From an uncultured Clostridium sp. (GTDB lineage Bacteria; Bacillota; Clostridia; TANB77; CAG-508): 64,000 bases of DNA. Shown piece after piece: positions 9,273 to 18,078 of the stretch; the first letter of the stretch is position 1; each line of letters opens with the position of its first letter. The stretch lies in contig USMK01000001.1 in the NCBI GenBank assembly GCA_900555835.1, forward strand, positions 1 through 64,000. Reading direction: 5' to 3'. The position numbers were made by a program, and so were the translations under genes. Under the pieces are notes generated by a model that did not search any database, was not told the origin of the DNA, and was given only the letters and a program-made list of their open reading frames with translations.

Positions 9273-10661
9273 ATGGAAATAAAATTTTATAATACTTTAA
9301 CAAAACGAAAAGATGTATTCATACCTTTGGATAAAGAAACTGTAAGAATGTATTCGTGCGGACCAACAGTATATAAAAATGCAACAATAGGAAATATGAG
9401 AACAAACATATTTCAAGATGTTTTAAGAAGAGTTTTAAGATATAATGGATATAAATTAAAACATGTAATGAACATAACAGATGTTGGACACCTGGTATCA
9501 GATGGAGACGAAGGAGAAGACAAAATGCTAAAATCTGCAAGAGAAGAACACAAATCTCCATTAGAAATTGCAGAATATTATACAAAATTATTTTTCAAAG
9601 ATTTAAAAGCATTAAATATAGAAACACCAGAGGTGGTTTGCAAAGCAACAGATCATATAAATGAAATGATAGAATATGTAAAAAAATTAATGGCAAATGG
9701 CTATGCGTACGAAACTTCAACAGCAATTTATTTTGATGTTTCAAAATTAGATAAGTATGGAATATTATCTGGAATAAACTTAGCAGATCAAAAATCAGGT
9801 GCAAGAGTAGAAGTAGACAAAGAGAAGAAAAATCCATATGATTTTGCATTATGGATAAAAGCACCAGAAAATCATTTGATGAAATGGGATAGTCCTTGGG
9901 GACCAAGCTATCCGGGTTGGCACATAGAATGTTCAGCTATGGGACAAAAATATTTAGGTGAGCAATTTGACATACATACAGGAGGAATTGATTTGATACC
10001 AACACACCACGAAAACGAGATTGCACAAAGCAAAGGGGCTTGCGGAAAAATTCCAGCAAGATATTGGATGCACGGAGAATATTTATTAATAAATGGTGGA
10101 AAAATGTCAAAAAGTTTAGGAAATGTATATTTACTAGACGATATAGTAAATAGAGGATACGATCCACTTGTATACAGATTATTTAGTTATTCTTGCCATT
10201 ACAGAAACAAACTAAACTTCACATGGGAAGGAATGGATGCATCTGCTAAATCATATGAAAGATTAAAAGATGGTTATCAAAAACATTTAGTAGGAGAGGA
10301 TGAGATAGCACAAGAAGTAATAGACGAATTTGAAAATAGATTTCATATGGCAATAAATGATGACTTGAATATGCCTCTTGCTATGAGTGTAGTTTGGGAA
10401 GTTGTTAGATATGAACAAAAATCAAAAAAATTAGCAGATTTATTATTAAAATTTGATAGTGTAATGGGACTTCAAATTGATAAAAGAACAGAAAAAGAAG
10501 AAATTCCGGAAGAAATTTTAGAATTAGTAGAGCAAAGAAAATTAGCAAGGCAAGAAAGGGATTATGTAAAATCAGACGAAATAAGAGATACTTTAAAAGA
10601 AAAGGGATATGAAGTAAAAGATACAAAAGATGGAATGACAGTAGAAAAAATAAAGAATTAA
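9273..10661 (+). CDS. cysS: Cysteine--tRNA ligase
   Basis: Class I synthetase of 462 aa. SCGPTVY near residue 28 carries the first zinc Cys, followed by the HIGH-equivalent ATIGNMR. WHIECSAMG and THHENE give the other zinc ligands. KMSKS near residue 277 closes the catalytic site, and an alpha-helical anticodon domain follows. RBS AAGGGAG precedes the ATG. The length is normal. The gene sits alone between the PBP terminator and the sigK leader. Confidence 0.97.
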   Translation: MEIKFYNTLTKRKDVFIPLDKETVRMYSCGPTVYKNATIGNMRTNIFQDVLRRVLRYNGYKLKHVMNITDVGHLVSDGDEGEDKMLKSAREEHKSPLEIAEYYTKLFFKDLKALNIETPEVVCKATDHINEMIEYVKKLMANGYAYETSTAIYFDVSKLDKYGILSGINLADQKSGARVEVDKEKKNPYDFALWIKAPENHLMKWDSPWGPSYPGWHIECSAMGQKYLGEQFDIHTGGIDLIPTHHENEIAQSKGACGKIPARYWMHGEYLLINGGKMSKSLGNVYLLDDIVNRGYDPLVYRLFSYSCHYRNKLNFTWEGMDASAKSYERLKDGYQKHLVGEDEIAQEVIDEFENRFHMAINDDLNMPLAMSVVWEVVRYEQKSKKLADLLLKFDSVMGLQIDKRTEKEEIPEEILELVEQRKLARQERDYVKSDEIRDTLKEKGYEVKDTKDGMTVEKIKN

Positions 10662-10669
10662 CAAAGGTC

Positions 10670-10727
10670 AGGCACTTCTTAAATAAATCTATCATATATT
10701 ATGGTATAGATTTATTTGGAGGTGCCT
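10670..10727 (+). promoter_or_regulatory. Leader hairpin covering the sigK ribosome binding site
   Basis: AGGCAC (10670-10675) pairs with GTGCCT (10722-10727), and AAATAAATCTAT (10681-10692) pairs perfectly with ATAGATTTATTT (10706-10717). The Shine-Dalgarno GGAGGT (10718-10723) lies in the internal loop and outer stem, so folding would hide it. There is no U-tract, so translational control is more likely than termination. Confidence 0.55.
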
Positions 10728-10729
10728 TA

Positions 10730-11428
10730 ATGCTTTCTTTATCATTGGGAGGTTTTTTAACTTTTTTAAATTCTGCTGTTTTTGCAGTAGGATATATTGT
10801 AAATAATAATTTATTTCCAGAGCCACTAAATTCAGAAGAAGAGAAATTGTATTTGCAAAAATATGAAAGTGGAGATGAAGAAGCTAGAAATATATTAATA
10901 GAAAGAAATTTAAGATTAGTAGCTCATATAACTAAAAAGTATGCTTCAAGCAATATTAACACAGATGATTTGATTTCTATTGGAACTATTGGGCTTATAA
11001 AAGGAATAAATAGCTTTAAGTCTTCAAAAGGTGTTAAACTTGCTACATATGTGTCAAAGTGCATTGATAATGAGATTTTGATGTATTTGAGAAGTTACAA
11101 AAAGATTTCGTCTGAGGTTTATTTGAATGAGCCTATTGGGAAGGATAAGGACGATAATGAGGTTACTTTGTTAGAAGTTTTAGAGAATGATGAGAAGAAT
11201 ATTGAAGATGAGATTGATTTGAAGATTAAGGTGAAGAAACTTTATGAGAAGATGGGAGAGGTTTTGAAGGACAGAGAGAAAAAAATTTTGGAGATGAGGT
11301 ATGGGCTTAATGGGTGTAATCCGGTTACGCAGAATGAGATTGCTAGTATGATGGGGATTAGTAGGAGCTATGTGTCTAGGATTGAGAGTAAGGCTATTGG
11401 AAAGTTGGCTAAGGAGATACACGAATGA
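10730..11428 (+). CDS. sigK: Sporulation sigma factor (pro-sigma-K)
   Basis: Late mother-cell RNA polymerase sigma factor of 232 aa. The hydrophobic N-terminus with FAVGYIVNNNLFPEPL is the membrane-binding pro-sequence typical of pro-sigma-K. Region 2 follows (GDEEARNILIERNLRLVAHI, then DDLISIGTIGLIKGI and KLATYVSKCIDNEI). Region 4 has a helix-turn-helix (TQNEIASMMGISRSYVSRIE). The gene is uninterrupted, with no skin-type element. Its SD is partly hidden in a leader hairpin. It shows that the organism descends from, or is, a spore former. Sigma-E would be the main alternative, but the pro-sequence fits sigma-K better. Confidence 0.87.
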   Translation: MLSLSLGGFLTFLNSAVFAVGYIVNNNLFPEPLNSEEEKLYLQKYESGDEEARNILIERNLRLVAHITKKYASSNINTDDLISIGTIGLIKGINSFKSSKGVKLATYVSKCIDNEILMYLRSYKKISSEVYLNEPIGKDKDDNEVTLLEVLENDEKNIEDEIDLKIKVKKLYEKMGEVLKDREKKILEMRYGLNGCNPVTQNEIASMMGISRSYVSRIESKAIGKLAKEIHE

Positions 11429-11464
11429 GTTTTCTATCATATCTGACAAATTTCTGTAAAAACC

Positions 11465-11493
11465 TTGAAAAAAATCATATTTAAATGTATAAT
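11465..11493 (+). promoter_or_regulatory. Promoter of the surface polysaccharide operon
   Basis: TTGAAA (11465-11470), 17 bp, TATAAT (11488-11493), followed 44 bp later by the first gene. It is probably the main promoter for the run of tightly spaced genes to 25446. Confidence 0.7.
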
Positions 11494-11536
11494 CAAAAGG
11501 AATTATAAAAACGTAAAAATTTAAGGGGTTGTGCAT

Positions 11537-13438
11537 ATGAAAATTATAGACATTTTCAAAAAATATAGGCATTCTGTGCTAATCTTGGCAGATATATTTA
11601 TAATATTAGCAAGTTATGTAGCATCAATATTGTTTTTGGATATAAATTGTATATCAACAATAGGTATGGTAAACTTAGTAAAAGAGTTATGTGTAGCCGT
11701 TTTGGTTTATGAAATTTATTTAAATATATTTCAAATGTATAGAAATATGATAAGATATGAAATAGGAAAAGATTATATAAAATATATGTTTATTTGCTTT
11801 ATTTCTACACTTTCACTAATTGTGATTAGTCATATATTAAGATTAGAATATCTAGAAATTAGGGTAAATGTATTATCTGGAATATTTGTGGCAGGGGCAT
11901 TTGTACTTTATCGTTTGGCTGGAAGATCTGTAATGTCTAGAAGAGCTGCTATGATGGCTAAGAAAAAGTTGAAAAACGGAACAACAGAGGAAAAACCTCA
12001 AAATCTACTAATTATAGGTGCTGGAATGGGTGCACGCGAGATAATTATTGCTATAAAAAATTCTATGAAAGATAAATATAATATTGTAGGAATTGTTGAT
12101 GATAATACAAATAAAGTAAACAAGAGCATATTAGGAGTAAAAGTTTTAGGAACGAGATATGATATTCCTAATATTGTAAAAGAAAAAAATGTAAATTTAA
12201 TATTTTTAGCAATAACTAGAATCACATCAATGTCAAAAAGAAATATTATAGAAATATGCCAACAAACAGGAGTAAAAACAAGAATATTGCCAAGTACAGA
12301 AGATTTAATTGAAAAACAAGGCATTATGAATAGTTTAAGAGATGTAGAAATAGAAGATTTACTAGGCAGAGATACAATAAAATTAGATAATAAAAATATA
12401 AGCATATTGATAAAAGATAAAAACGTATTGGTAACAGGTGGAGGAGGCTCAATAGGCTCTGAACTTTGTAGACAAATAATGAAATACAATCCAGGGAAAT
12501 TGATAATATTTGATATATATGAAAACAATTTATATGATATTGAATTAGAGCTAAAATCAAAATATCCAAAACAAAAAATAGAAGCAATAGTTGGAAGTGT
12601 AAGAGATAAAATGAGATTAGAAGATGTGTTTACTGAATACAAGCCATCACTTGTATTTCATGCAGCAGCGCATAAACATGTGCCTTTAATGGAGAATAAT
12701 CCATTAGAAGCCATAAAAAACAATATATTTGGCACATACAATGTAGTAAATTGTGCAGATAAATATGGAACAGAAAGATTTGTACTAATATCAACAGATA
12801 AAGCTGTAAATCCAACAAATGTAATGGGAGCTTCAAAAAGAGTTTGCGAAATGATAGTGCAAGCTAAAAACAAAGTAAGTAAAACCGAATATGTTGCAGT
12901 TAGATTTGGAAATGTACTAGGAAGCAATGGTTCTGTAATACCTCTATTCAAAAAACAAATTGCAAACGGTGGACCGGTAACCTTAACTCATAAAGAAATT
13001 ACAAGATTTTTTATGACAATACCAGAAGCCGTTGGACTAATATTGCAAGCAGTAACATATGCCCAAGGCGGAGAAATATTTGTATTAGACATGGGCGAAC
13101 CAGTAAAAATATATGACTTAGCAGTAAGCTTAATAAAATTGTCTGGATACGAGCCAGAAGTGGATATCCCAATACAGGTAACAGGACTAAGGCCAGGAGA
13201 AAAATTATACGAAGAATTGCTAATGGCAGAAGAAGGATTAACTGCAACAAAACATGACAAAATATTTGTATCAGAACCACTTCATATGGAAATAGACGAA
13301 TTGAAAGAAAAATTGGATATATTGGACAAGCTAGAATATATGGACAATTATTCGAAAGAAAAAGTAAAGGAAACAATGAAGCAAATTGTTCCAACTTATA
13401 GAAATCCAGAAGAAGTGAATGGAGAAAAAAATAAATGA
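11537..13438 (+). CDS. Membrane-bound UDP-sugar 4,6-dehydratase (CapD/PglF/EpsC type)
   Basis: A 633-aa two-domain enzyme. Four N-terminal transmembrane helices (about residues 10-115) precede a CoA-binding-like Rossmann domain (LLIIGAGMGAREI). The catalytic SDR domain follows, with VTGGGGSIGSELCRQ, AAAHKHVPLME and STDKAVNPTNVMGASKR. Members convert UDP-GlcNAc to the 4-keto-6-deoxy sugar, the first step toward bacillosamine-like or fucosamine-like residues. The ATG at 11537 is preferred over GTG 11531 because of spacing from AAGGGG. It opens the operon, and the aminotransferase and initiating transferase downstream are the expected partners. The exact sugar is not determinable. Confidence 0.87.
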   Translation: MKIIDIFKKYRHSVLILADIFIILASYVASILFLDINCISTIGMVNLVKELCVAVLVYEIYLNIFQMYRNMIRYEIGKDYIKYMFICFISTLSLIVISHILRLEYLEIRVNVLSGIFVAGAFVLYRLAGRSVMSRRAAMMAKKKLKNGTTEEKPQNLLIIGAGMGAREIIIAIKNSMKDKYNIVGIVDDNTNKVNKSILGVKVLGTRYDIPNIVKEKNVNLIFLAITRITSMSKRNIIEICQQTGVKTRILPSTEDLIEKQGIMNSLRDVEIEDLLGRDTIKLDNKNISILIKDKNVLVTGGGGSIGSELCRQIMKYNPGKLIIFDIYENNLYDIELELKSKYPKQKIEAIVGSVRDKMRLEDVFTEYKPSLVFHAAAHKHVPLMENNPLEAIKNNIFGTYNVVNCADKYGTERFVLISTDKAVNPTNVMGASKRVCEMIVQAKNKVSKTEYVAVRFGNVLGSNGSVIPLFKKQIANGGPVTLTHKEITRFFMTIPEAVGLILQAVTYAQGGEIFVLDMGEPVKIYDLAVSLIKLSGYEPEVDIPIQVTGLRPGEKLYEELLMAEEGLTATKHDKIFVSEPLHMEIDELKEKLDILDKLEYMDNYSKEKVKETMKQIVPTYRNPEEVNGEKNK

Positions 13439-13947
13439 AAAAAATATTATATACAACTTTGCTAATATTATGGATGCTAATGATGTTTATGTTTTCATCA
13501 CAAAATGGAAGTTTATCTGATAAAACGAGTGGAGGTATTACAGGTGTAATTACGCATATTGTGCAAAATATATTTAATATAGAAAATAATCAATATGAAC
13601 AATTACATAGAACAATATCAATGATTGTACGAAAAACGGCACATCTTACACTATATATATTAGGAGGAGTTCTTGCATATTGTACCTATAATTCATATAA
13701 GCAAGTAACTTTAAATGATTTGAAGTATATAGTTATCTTTATGATATTGTATGCTATTTCAGATGAAATACATCAATATTTTGTTCCAGGAAGAAGTGCC
13801 GAAATTAGAGATGTTCTAATAGATGTGCTAGGTGCAAATATTGGAATACTTATAATAAATAAAATTTTTTTAAAATTAGGAGGAAAAAATGAGTACAAAA
13901 ATGAACATACCATTCTCTCCACCAGATGTTGGAGAAGAAGAAATTAA
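13435..13947 (+). CDS. VanZ-like family membrane protein
   Basis: A 170-aa protein with four predicted transmembrane segments. FSSQNGSLSDKTSGG and RKTAHLTLYILGGVLAY, followed by SDEIHQYFVPGR, match VanZ-like proteins, which often sit in cell-envelope or polysaccharide operons and influence glycopeptide susceptibility. The start overlaps the previous stop (ATGA) and its 3' end overlaps the next gene by 59 bp, so all three are translationally coupled. Its biochemical role is unknown. Confidence 0.85.
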   Translation: MKKILYTTLLILWMLMMFMFSSQNGSLSDKTSGGITGVITHIVQNIFNIENNQYEQLHRTISMIVRKTAHLTLYILGGVLAYCTYNSYKQVTLNDLKYIVIFMILYAISDEIHQYFVPGRSAEIRDVLIDVLGANIGILIINKIFLKLGGKNEYKNEHTILSTRCWRRRN

Positions 13948-15112
13948 GGAAGTTGTAGAGGCTTTAAAATCAGGATGGATTACAACTGGGCCAAAAACAA
14001 AATTATTTGAACAAAAAATATCAGAATTATGCAATACTGAAAAAACAGTAGCATTAAACTCTTCAACAGCGGCAATGGAAATGACATTAAGACTATTAGG
14101 AATAGGAGAAGGAGATGAAGTAATAACAACAGCATATACATATACTGCATCTTGTAGTGTAATATGCCATGTTGGAGCGACACCTGTGCTTGTAGATATT
14201 CAAGAAGATAATTTTGAAATGGATTATGATAAATTAGAAAAAGCGATAACAGAAAAAACAAAAGCGATAATTCCAGTAGATTTAGGTGGAGTAATGTGTG
14301 ATTATGAAAAAATACAAAAAGTTGTAGAAAACAAAAAAACATTATTCAAACCAAATAATGAAATTCAAGAGAAAATGGGAAGAATAGCAATAATTGCAGA
14401 TAGTTCACATGCCATTGGAGCAACAAGAAAAGGGAAAAAAGCGGGAGAATATGCTGATTTTACTTGTTTTTCATTTCATGCTGTAAAAAATCTAACAACA
14501 GCAGAAGGTGGAGCCGTTACTTGGAAGAAAAATGAAAATTTAGACGACGAAAAAATATATCATAGATTCCAAATATTATCATTACATGGTCAAACTAAAG
14601 ATGCACTTCACAAAAACAAGCTAGGAGCTTGGGAATATGATATATTAGAACCCGCTTATAAATGCAATATGACAGATATAATGGCTGGAATTGGACTTGC
14701 ACAAATAAAAAGATATCCAGGAATGCTAAAAAGAAGACAAGCAATAATAAAAAAATACGAAGAAAAATTAAAAGGACATCAAGTAAAAACATTAAATCAT
14801 AATGATACAGCTACAAATTCAATATCATCAGGACATTTATTTATAGTAAGAATAAATGGAATAGATGTAGAAACAAGAAATGAAATAATAGTAAAAATGG
14901 CTGAAAGAGGAATCGCTACAAATGTACACTATAAGCCATTACCAATGCTTACAGCATATAAAAACCTAGGATTTGATATAAAAGATTATCCAAATAGTTT
15001 TAATTTCTACAAAGGAGAAATAACATTACCACTATATACATTACTAACAGACGAGCAAGTTGAATATATAATAGACAATTTTGTGGAAATATTAGGGGAA
15101 TATAATAAATGA
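13889..15112 (+). CDS. DegT/DnrJ/EryC1 family PLP aminotransferase
   Basis: Sugar aminotransferase of 407 aa acting on UDP-4-keto-6-deoxy sugars made by the dehydratase two genes upstream. It has the family opening FSPPDVGEEEIKEV, substrate/PLP segments (LNSSTAAMEM, DSSHAIGA) and FHAVKNLTTAEGG, where the Lys (near residue 197) forms the Schiff base. RBS AGGAGG lies just before the ATG, inside the vanZ-like gene. The expected product is a UDP-4-amino-4,6-dideoxy-HexNAc. No PglD-like acetyltransferase is visible, so the amino sugar may stay unacetylated or be modified elsewhere. Confidence 0.9.
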   Translation: MSTKMNIPFSPPDVGEEEIKEVVEALKSGWITTGPKTKLFEQKISELCNTEKTVALNSSTAAMEMTLRLLGIGEGDEVITTAYTYTASCSVICHVGATPVLVDIQEDNFEMDYDKLEKAITEKTKAIIPVDLGGVMCDYEKIQKVVENKKTLFKPNNEIQEKMGRIAIIADSSHAIGATRKGKKAGEYADFTCFSFHAVKNLTTAEGGAVTWKKNENLDDEKIYHRFQILSLHGQTKDALHKNKLGAWEYDILEPAYKCNMTDIMAGIGLAQIKRYPGMLKRRQAIIKKYEEKLKGHQVKTLNHNDTATNSISSGHLFIVRINGIDVETRNEIIVKMAERGIATNVHYKPLPMLTAYKNLGFDIKDYPNSFNFYKGEITLPLYTLLTDEQVEYIIDNFVEILGEYNK

Positions 15113-15807
15113 TATTAATAAAATATGAAAAATTACCAGAAAATTTAAAAAACGAGAAAGTAAAAGAATATTATGATATATTATCAAAAAAGAAAATTAG
15201 CTTAGTAATAAAAAGAATTTTTGATATAATTGTTGCTTTAATATTACTAATATTATTTTCTCCAATAATACTAATACTAGCAATAATGATAAAAATTGAC
15301 TCCAAAGGACCAGTATTTTATAGACAGGAAAGAATAACAACATATGGCAAAATATTCAGAATATTCAAATTCAGAACAATGGTTCAAAATGCTGATAAGG
15401 TCGGAACATTGGTAACGGTTGGAAACGACAGCAGAATAACAAGAGTAGGAAAACTAATAAGAAAAGTAAGACTGGACGAATTGCCACAGCTAATAAACGT
15501 ACTAAAAGGAGAAATGACATTTGTGGGAACAAGACCAGAAGTAAAGAAATATGTAGACAAGTATACAGATGAAATGAAAGCAACATTGCTAATGCCTGCT
15601 GGAATAACATCTGTTGCTAGTATAAAATATAAAGATGAAGATGAAATATTAGATGGTGCAAAACAAAAAGGAAAAGATATTGATTTAGCTTATGTAGAAG
15701 ATGTACTACCAGAGAAAATGAAGTATAATTTGGAATATATAAGTAAATTTTCTTTTGTGTATGATATTAAAGTATGTATTGATACAGTGATTGGAGTATT
15801 GAGGTAA
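15109..15807 (+). CDS. Initiating sugar-phosphate transferase (PglC/WcaJ superfamily)
   Basis: Transfers the first sugar-1-phosphate to undecaprenyl phosphate at the membrane. The 232-aa protein has one membrane helix (about residues 35-60) and the signature KRIFDIIVALILL, GPVFYRQER, FKFRTM, LDELPQLINVLKGEM and TRPEV. It lacks the multi-helix N-terminal half of WbaP-type enzymes, so it is the short PglC-like form. It overlaps the aminotransferase stop by 4 bp (ATGA), supporting use of that enzyme's product as donor. Confidence 0.92.
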   Translation: MILIKYEKLPENLKNEKVKEYYDILSKKKISLVIKRIFDIIVALILLILFSPIILILAIMIKIDSKGPVFYRQERITTYGKIFRIFKFRTMVQNADKVGTLVTVGNDSRITRVGKLIRKVRLDELPQLINVLKGEMTFVGTRPEVKKYVDKYTDEMKATLLMPAGITSVASIKYKDEDEILDGAKQKGKDIDLAYVEDVLPEKMKYNLEYISKFSFVYDIKVCIDTVIGVLR

Positions 15808-15819
15808 GGAGTTAAAAGA

Positions 15820-17085
15820 GTGAAATTTTTAAATAGAATAGCATATGAGTTAAGAAAATGTCCTGCAATAAAAAAGAAACTGAAAGATGTATACCAATAT
15901 ATTGGAAATATAATAAGCGATAAAAAAACTTGGCCTAATTCGATAGAACAAATTTCTAGTAACGAAAAAGAGCATCTTTTTGGATATTATGATAAATCAC
16001 CTTGGAATAAAAATGAAGACAAGATGATTTATCTAGAAGTAGAAAATTCATATAAAAGTGTTGCTCCAAAAAATGAAGCAAAAATTATATTAAAAGAATT
16101 AAGCAGTGGAATTGAAAAAGTGGTAGCAACAACTAAGTCTTGGAATGTACAACAAGGTTGTATGTTGCAATGGTTAGGACCGGATTTTAATACTAAAATT
16201 ATTTATAATGATTTTATAAATGAAGAATTAAAGTCTGTAATATTAAATATAGAAACGAGAGAGAAAAGAATATTAGATTTTCCAATTTATGATATAGATA
16301 AAAAGGGAGAAAATGCTTTAACATTAGATTTTTATAGACTACATAGATTAAGACCTGGATACGGATATAGTAACAAAGAAGATATAACACAAAAGGATAA
16401 AATCCCAAATGGATATTGCATTTGGAGGATTGATGTAAACAATAATACTAAAATAGGAATTATTACATACGATCAATTGATAAAAATTGATCATTGTGAA
16501 TCTATGGATGGAGCAGAACATAAGGTAAATCATATAATGATTAACCCTGAGGGTAAGAGATTTATGTTTTTACATAGATGGATAAAAAATGGGGTTAAAA
16601 CAACTAGGCTATTAACTGCAAATGTAGATGGAAGTGATATTTATAATTTATCTGATGATGGAATGACATCACATTGTATATGGAAAGATAATTCTAGTAT
16701 TTTAGGTTGGGTAAAGAAAAGTAATGTTGGAACAGGCTATTTTTTAATGAAAGATAAATCACAGCAATATGAAAGAATTGCTGAAAAAGAGCTTGAAGTT
16801 GATGGACACCCATCATATAATAAAGACAAAACTTATTTTATAACAGATACATATCCTGATTTTAAAAGAAAGCAACATATTTATTTATATAATGTTAAAA
16901 CCAAAAAAACAGATTTAATTGCACATATTTATTCGAATTTAAGATATAAAAATGATTGTAGATGCGATTTGCATCCTAGATGGAATTATAGTGGAACAAA
17001 AATCTGCTTTGATGGTGCTCAAAAAGATAAGAGACAAGTATATGTTGTAGAATTAAAAAACAATATAAATGGAGGTGACTTATAG
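15820..17085 (+). CDS. Predicted beta-propeller protein of polysaccharide loci
   Basis: A 421-aa cytoplasmic protein of uncertain function. It shows repeated TolB/PD40-like blades: EKEHLFGYYDKSPWNK, HRLRPGYGY, DGAEHKVNHI, DGHPSYNKDKTYFITD and CDLHPRWNYSGTKICFDGA. Such proteins appear in exopolysaccharide clusters and are sometimes annotated as glycosyltransferases without support. The start is GTG 15820 after AAGGAG; there is no signal peptide. It is followed without gap by a glycosyltransferase. A role in binding or modifying the glycan, or as a scaffold, is only inference. Confidence 0.6.
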   Translation: MKFLNRIAYELRKCPAIKKKLKDVYQYIGNIISDKKTWPNSIEQISSNEKEHLFGYYDKSPWNKNEDKMIYLEVENSYKSVAPKNEAKIILKELSSGIEKVVATTKSWNVQQGCMLQWLGPDFNTKIIYNDFINEELKSVILNIETREKRILDFPIYDIDKKGENALTLDFYRLHRLRPGYGYSNKEDITQKDKIPNGYCIWRIDVNNNTKIGIITYDQLIKIDHCESMDGAEHKVNHIMINPEGKRFMFLHRWIKNGVKTTRLLTANVDGSDIYNLSDDGMTSHCIWKDNSSILGWVKKSNVGTGYFLMKDKSQQYERIAEKELEVDGHPSYNKDKTYFITDTYPDFKRKQHIYLYNVKTKKTDLIAHIYSNLRYKNDCRCDLHPRWNYSGTKICFDGAQKDKRQVYVVELKNNINGGDL

Positions 17086-18077
17086 TGGAAGAAATTTTAA
17101 TTACAGCAATGATTGTTGTTAGAAATGAAGAAAAATACATAAAAACAAGTTTGGAGTCTTTGTTGCAACAAGATTTTCCAGAAGAAAAATATGAAATACT
17201 AATTATTGATGGGGAATCTACTGATAAAACAGCAAATATTATTGCTAACACTTTGAACGAATACAAAGGAAAAACGTCAATTCGAATTTTAAAAAACGAA
17301 AAGAAAATATTAGCTGCTGGTTGGAATATAGGAATTAAAGAAGCTAAGGGAAAATATGTTGTAAGAATAGATGCTCATGCTAAGGCTAACAAAGATTTTC
17401 TAAGAAAAAACATAGAAACTATGGAGCAAATGCCTGCTGATGTTGCTTGTGTAGGAGGAAAATTAACATCTATTTCTCTTGAAGAAGGTGACAAAACCAT
17501 CGGAAAAGTATTGTCCTCTCCTTTTGGAATAGGAAATTCCAAATTTAGATATTCAGATAAAGCACAATATACTGATACTGTTGCTTTTGGATTATATAAA
17601 AAAGAAGTTTTTGAAAAAGTAGGATATTTTGATGAAACACTAGAACGAAATCAAGATAACAATATGCATAACAGAATTAGAAAAGCTGGATATAAGTTTT
17701 ATTTTAATCCAGAGATTAAATCCAATTATTATGTAAGAAATAGCTTAAAAAAGATGTTAAGACAGGGATTTTTAAATGGAAAATGGAATATTATTGTATT
17801 TAGACAAGATAAAAAATCTTTATCTATAAGACATATAATTCCATTAATGTTTGTACTTAGTATAATAGGGTTACTTATATTATCTTTTGTAAATGCAATA
17901 TTTACATATATTTTATTAGCAGAAATGTCACTTTATGCAATACTTGGTTTAGTTTTTGCTATACAAAAAACCAAGAATCCATTAGAAATAGTAAAAATGC
18001 TAATTTACTTTTTATTATTACATTTATCATATGGAACAGGTTCATTAGTTTCAATATTTTATAGGAGGAGAAAATAA
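17085..18077 (+). CDS. Glycosyltransferase family 2 with C-terminal membrane helices
   Basis: The GT-A fold starts at once: TAMIVVRNEEKYIKTSLESL, then IIDGESTDKT and VVRIDAHAKANKD, with D-x-D-type metal-binding residues. NQDNNMHNRIRKAGY follows. Two or three transmembrane segments lie near residues 245-310. It is 330 aa long. The GTG start overlaps the previous stop codon (TAG/GTG) behind GGAGGTGA, so it is coupled to the beta-propeller gene. It probably extends the lipid-linked repeat unit; donor and acceptor are unknown. Confidence 0.88.
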   Translation: MEEILITAMIVVRNEEKYIKTSLESLLQQDFPEEKYEILIIDGESTDKTANIIANTLNEYKGKTSIRILKNEKKILAAGWNIGIKEAKGKYVVRIDAHAKANKDFLRKNIETMEQMPADVACVGGKLTSISLEEGDKTIGKVLSSPFGIGNSKFRYSDKAQYTDTVAFGLYKKEVFEKVGYFDETLERNQDNNMHNRIRKAGYKFYFNPEIKSNYYVRNSLKKMLRQGFLNGKWNIIVFRQDKKSLSIRHIIPLMFVLSIIGLLILSFVNAIFTYILLAEMSLYAILGLVFAIQKTKNPLEIVKMLIYFLLLHLSYGTGSLVSIFYRRRK

Positions 18078-18078
18078 A

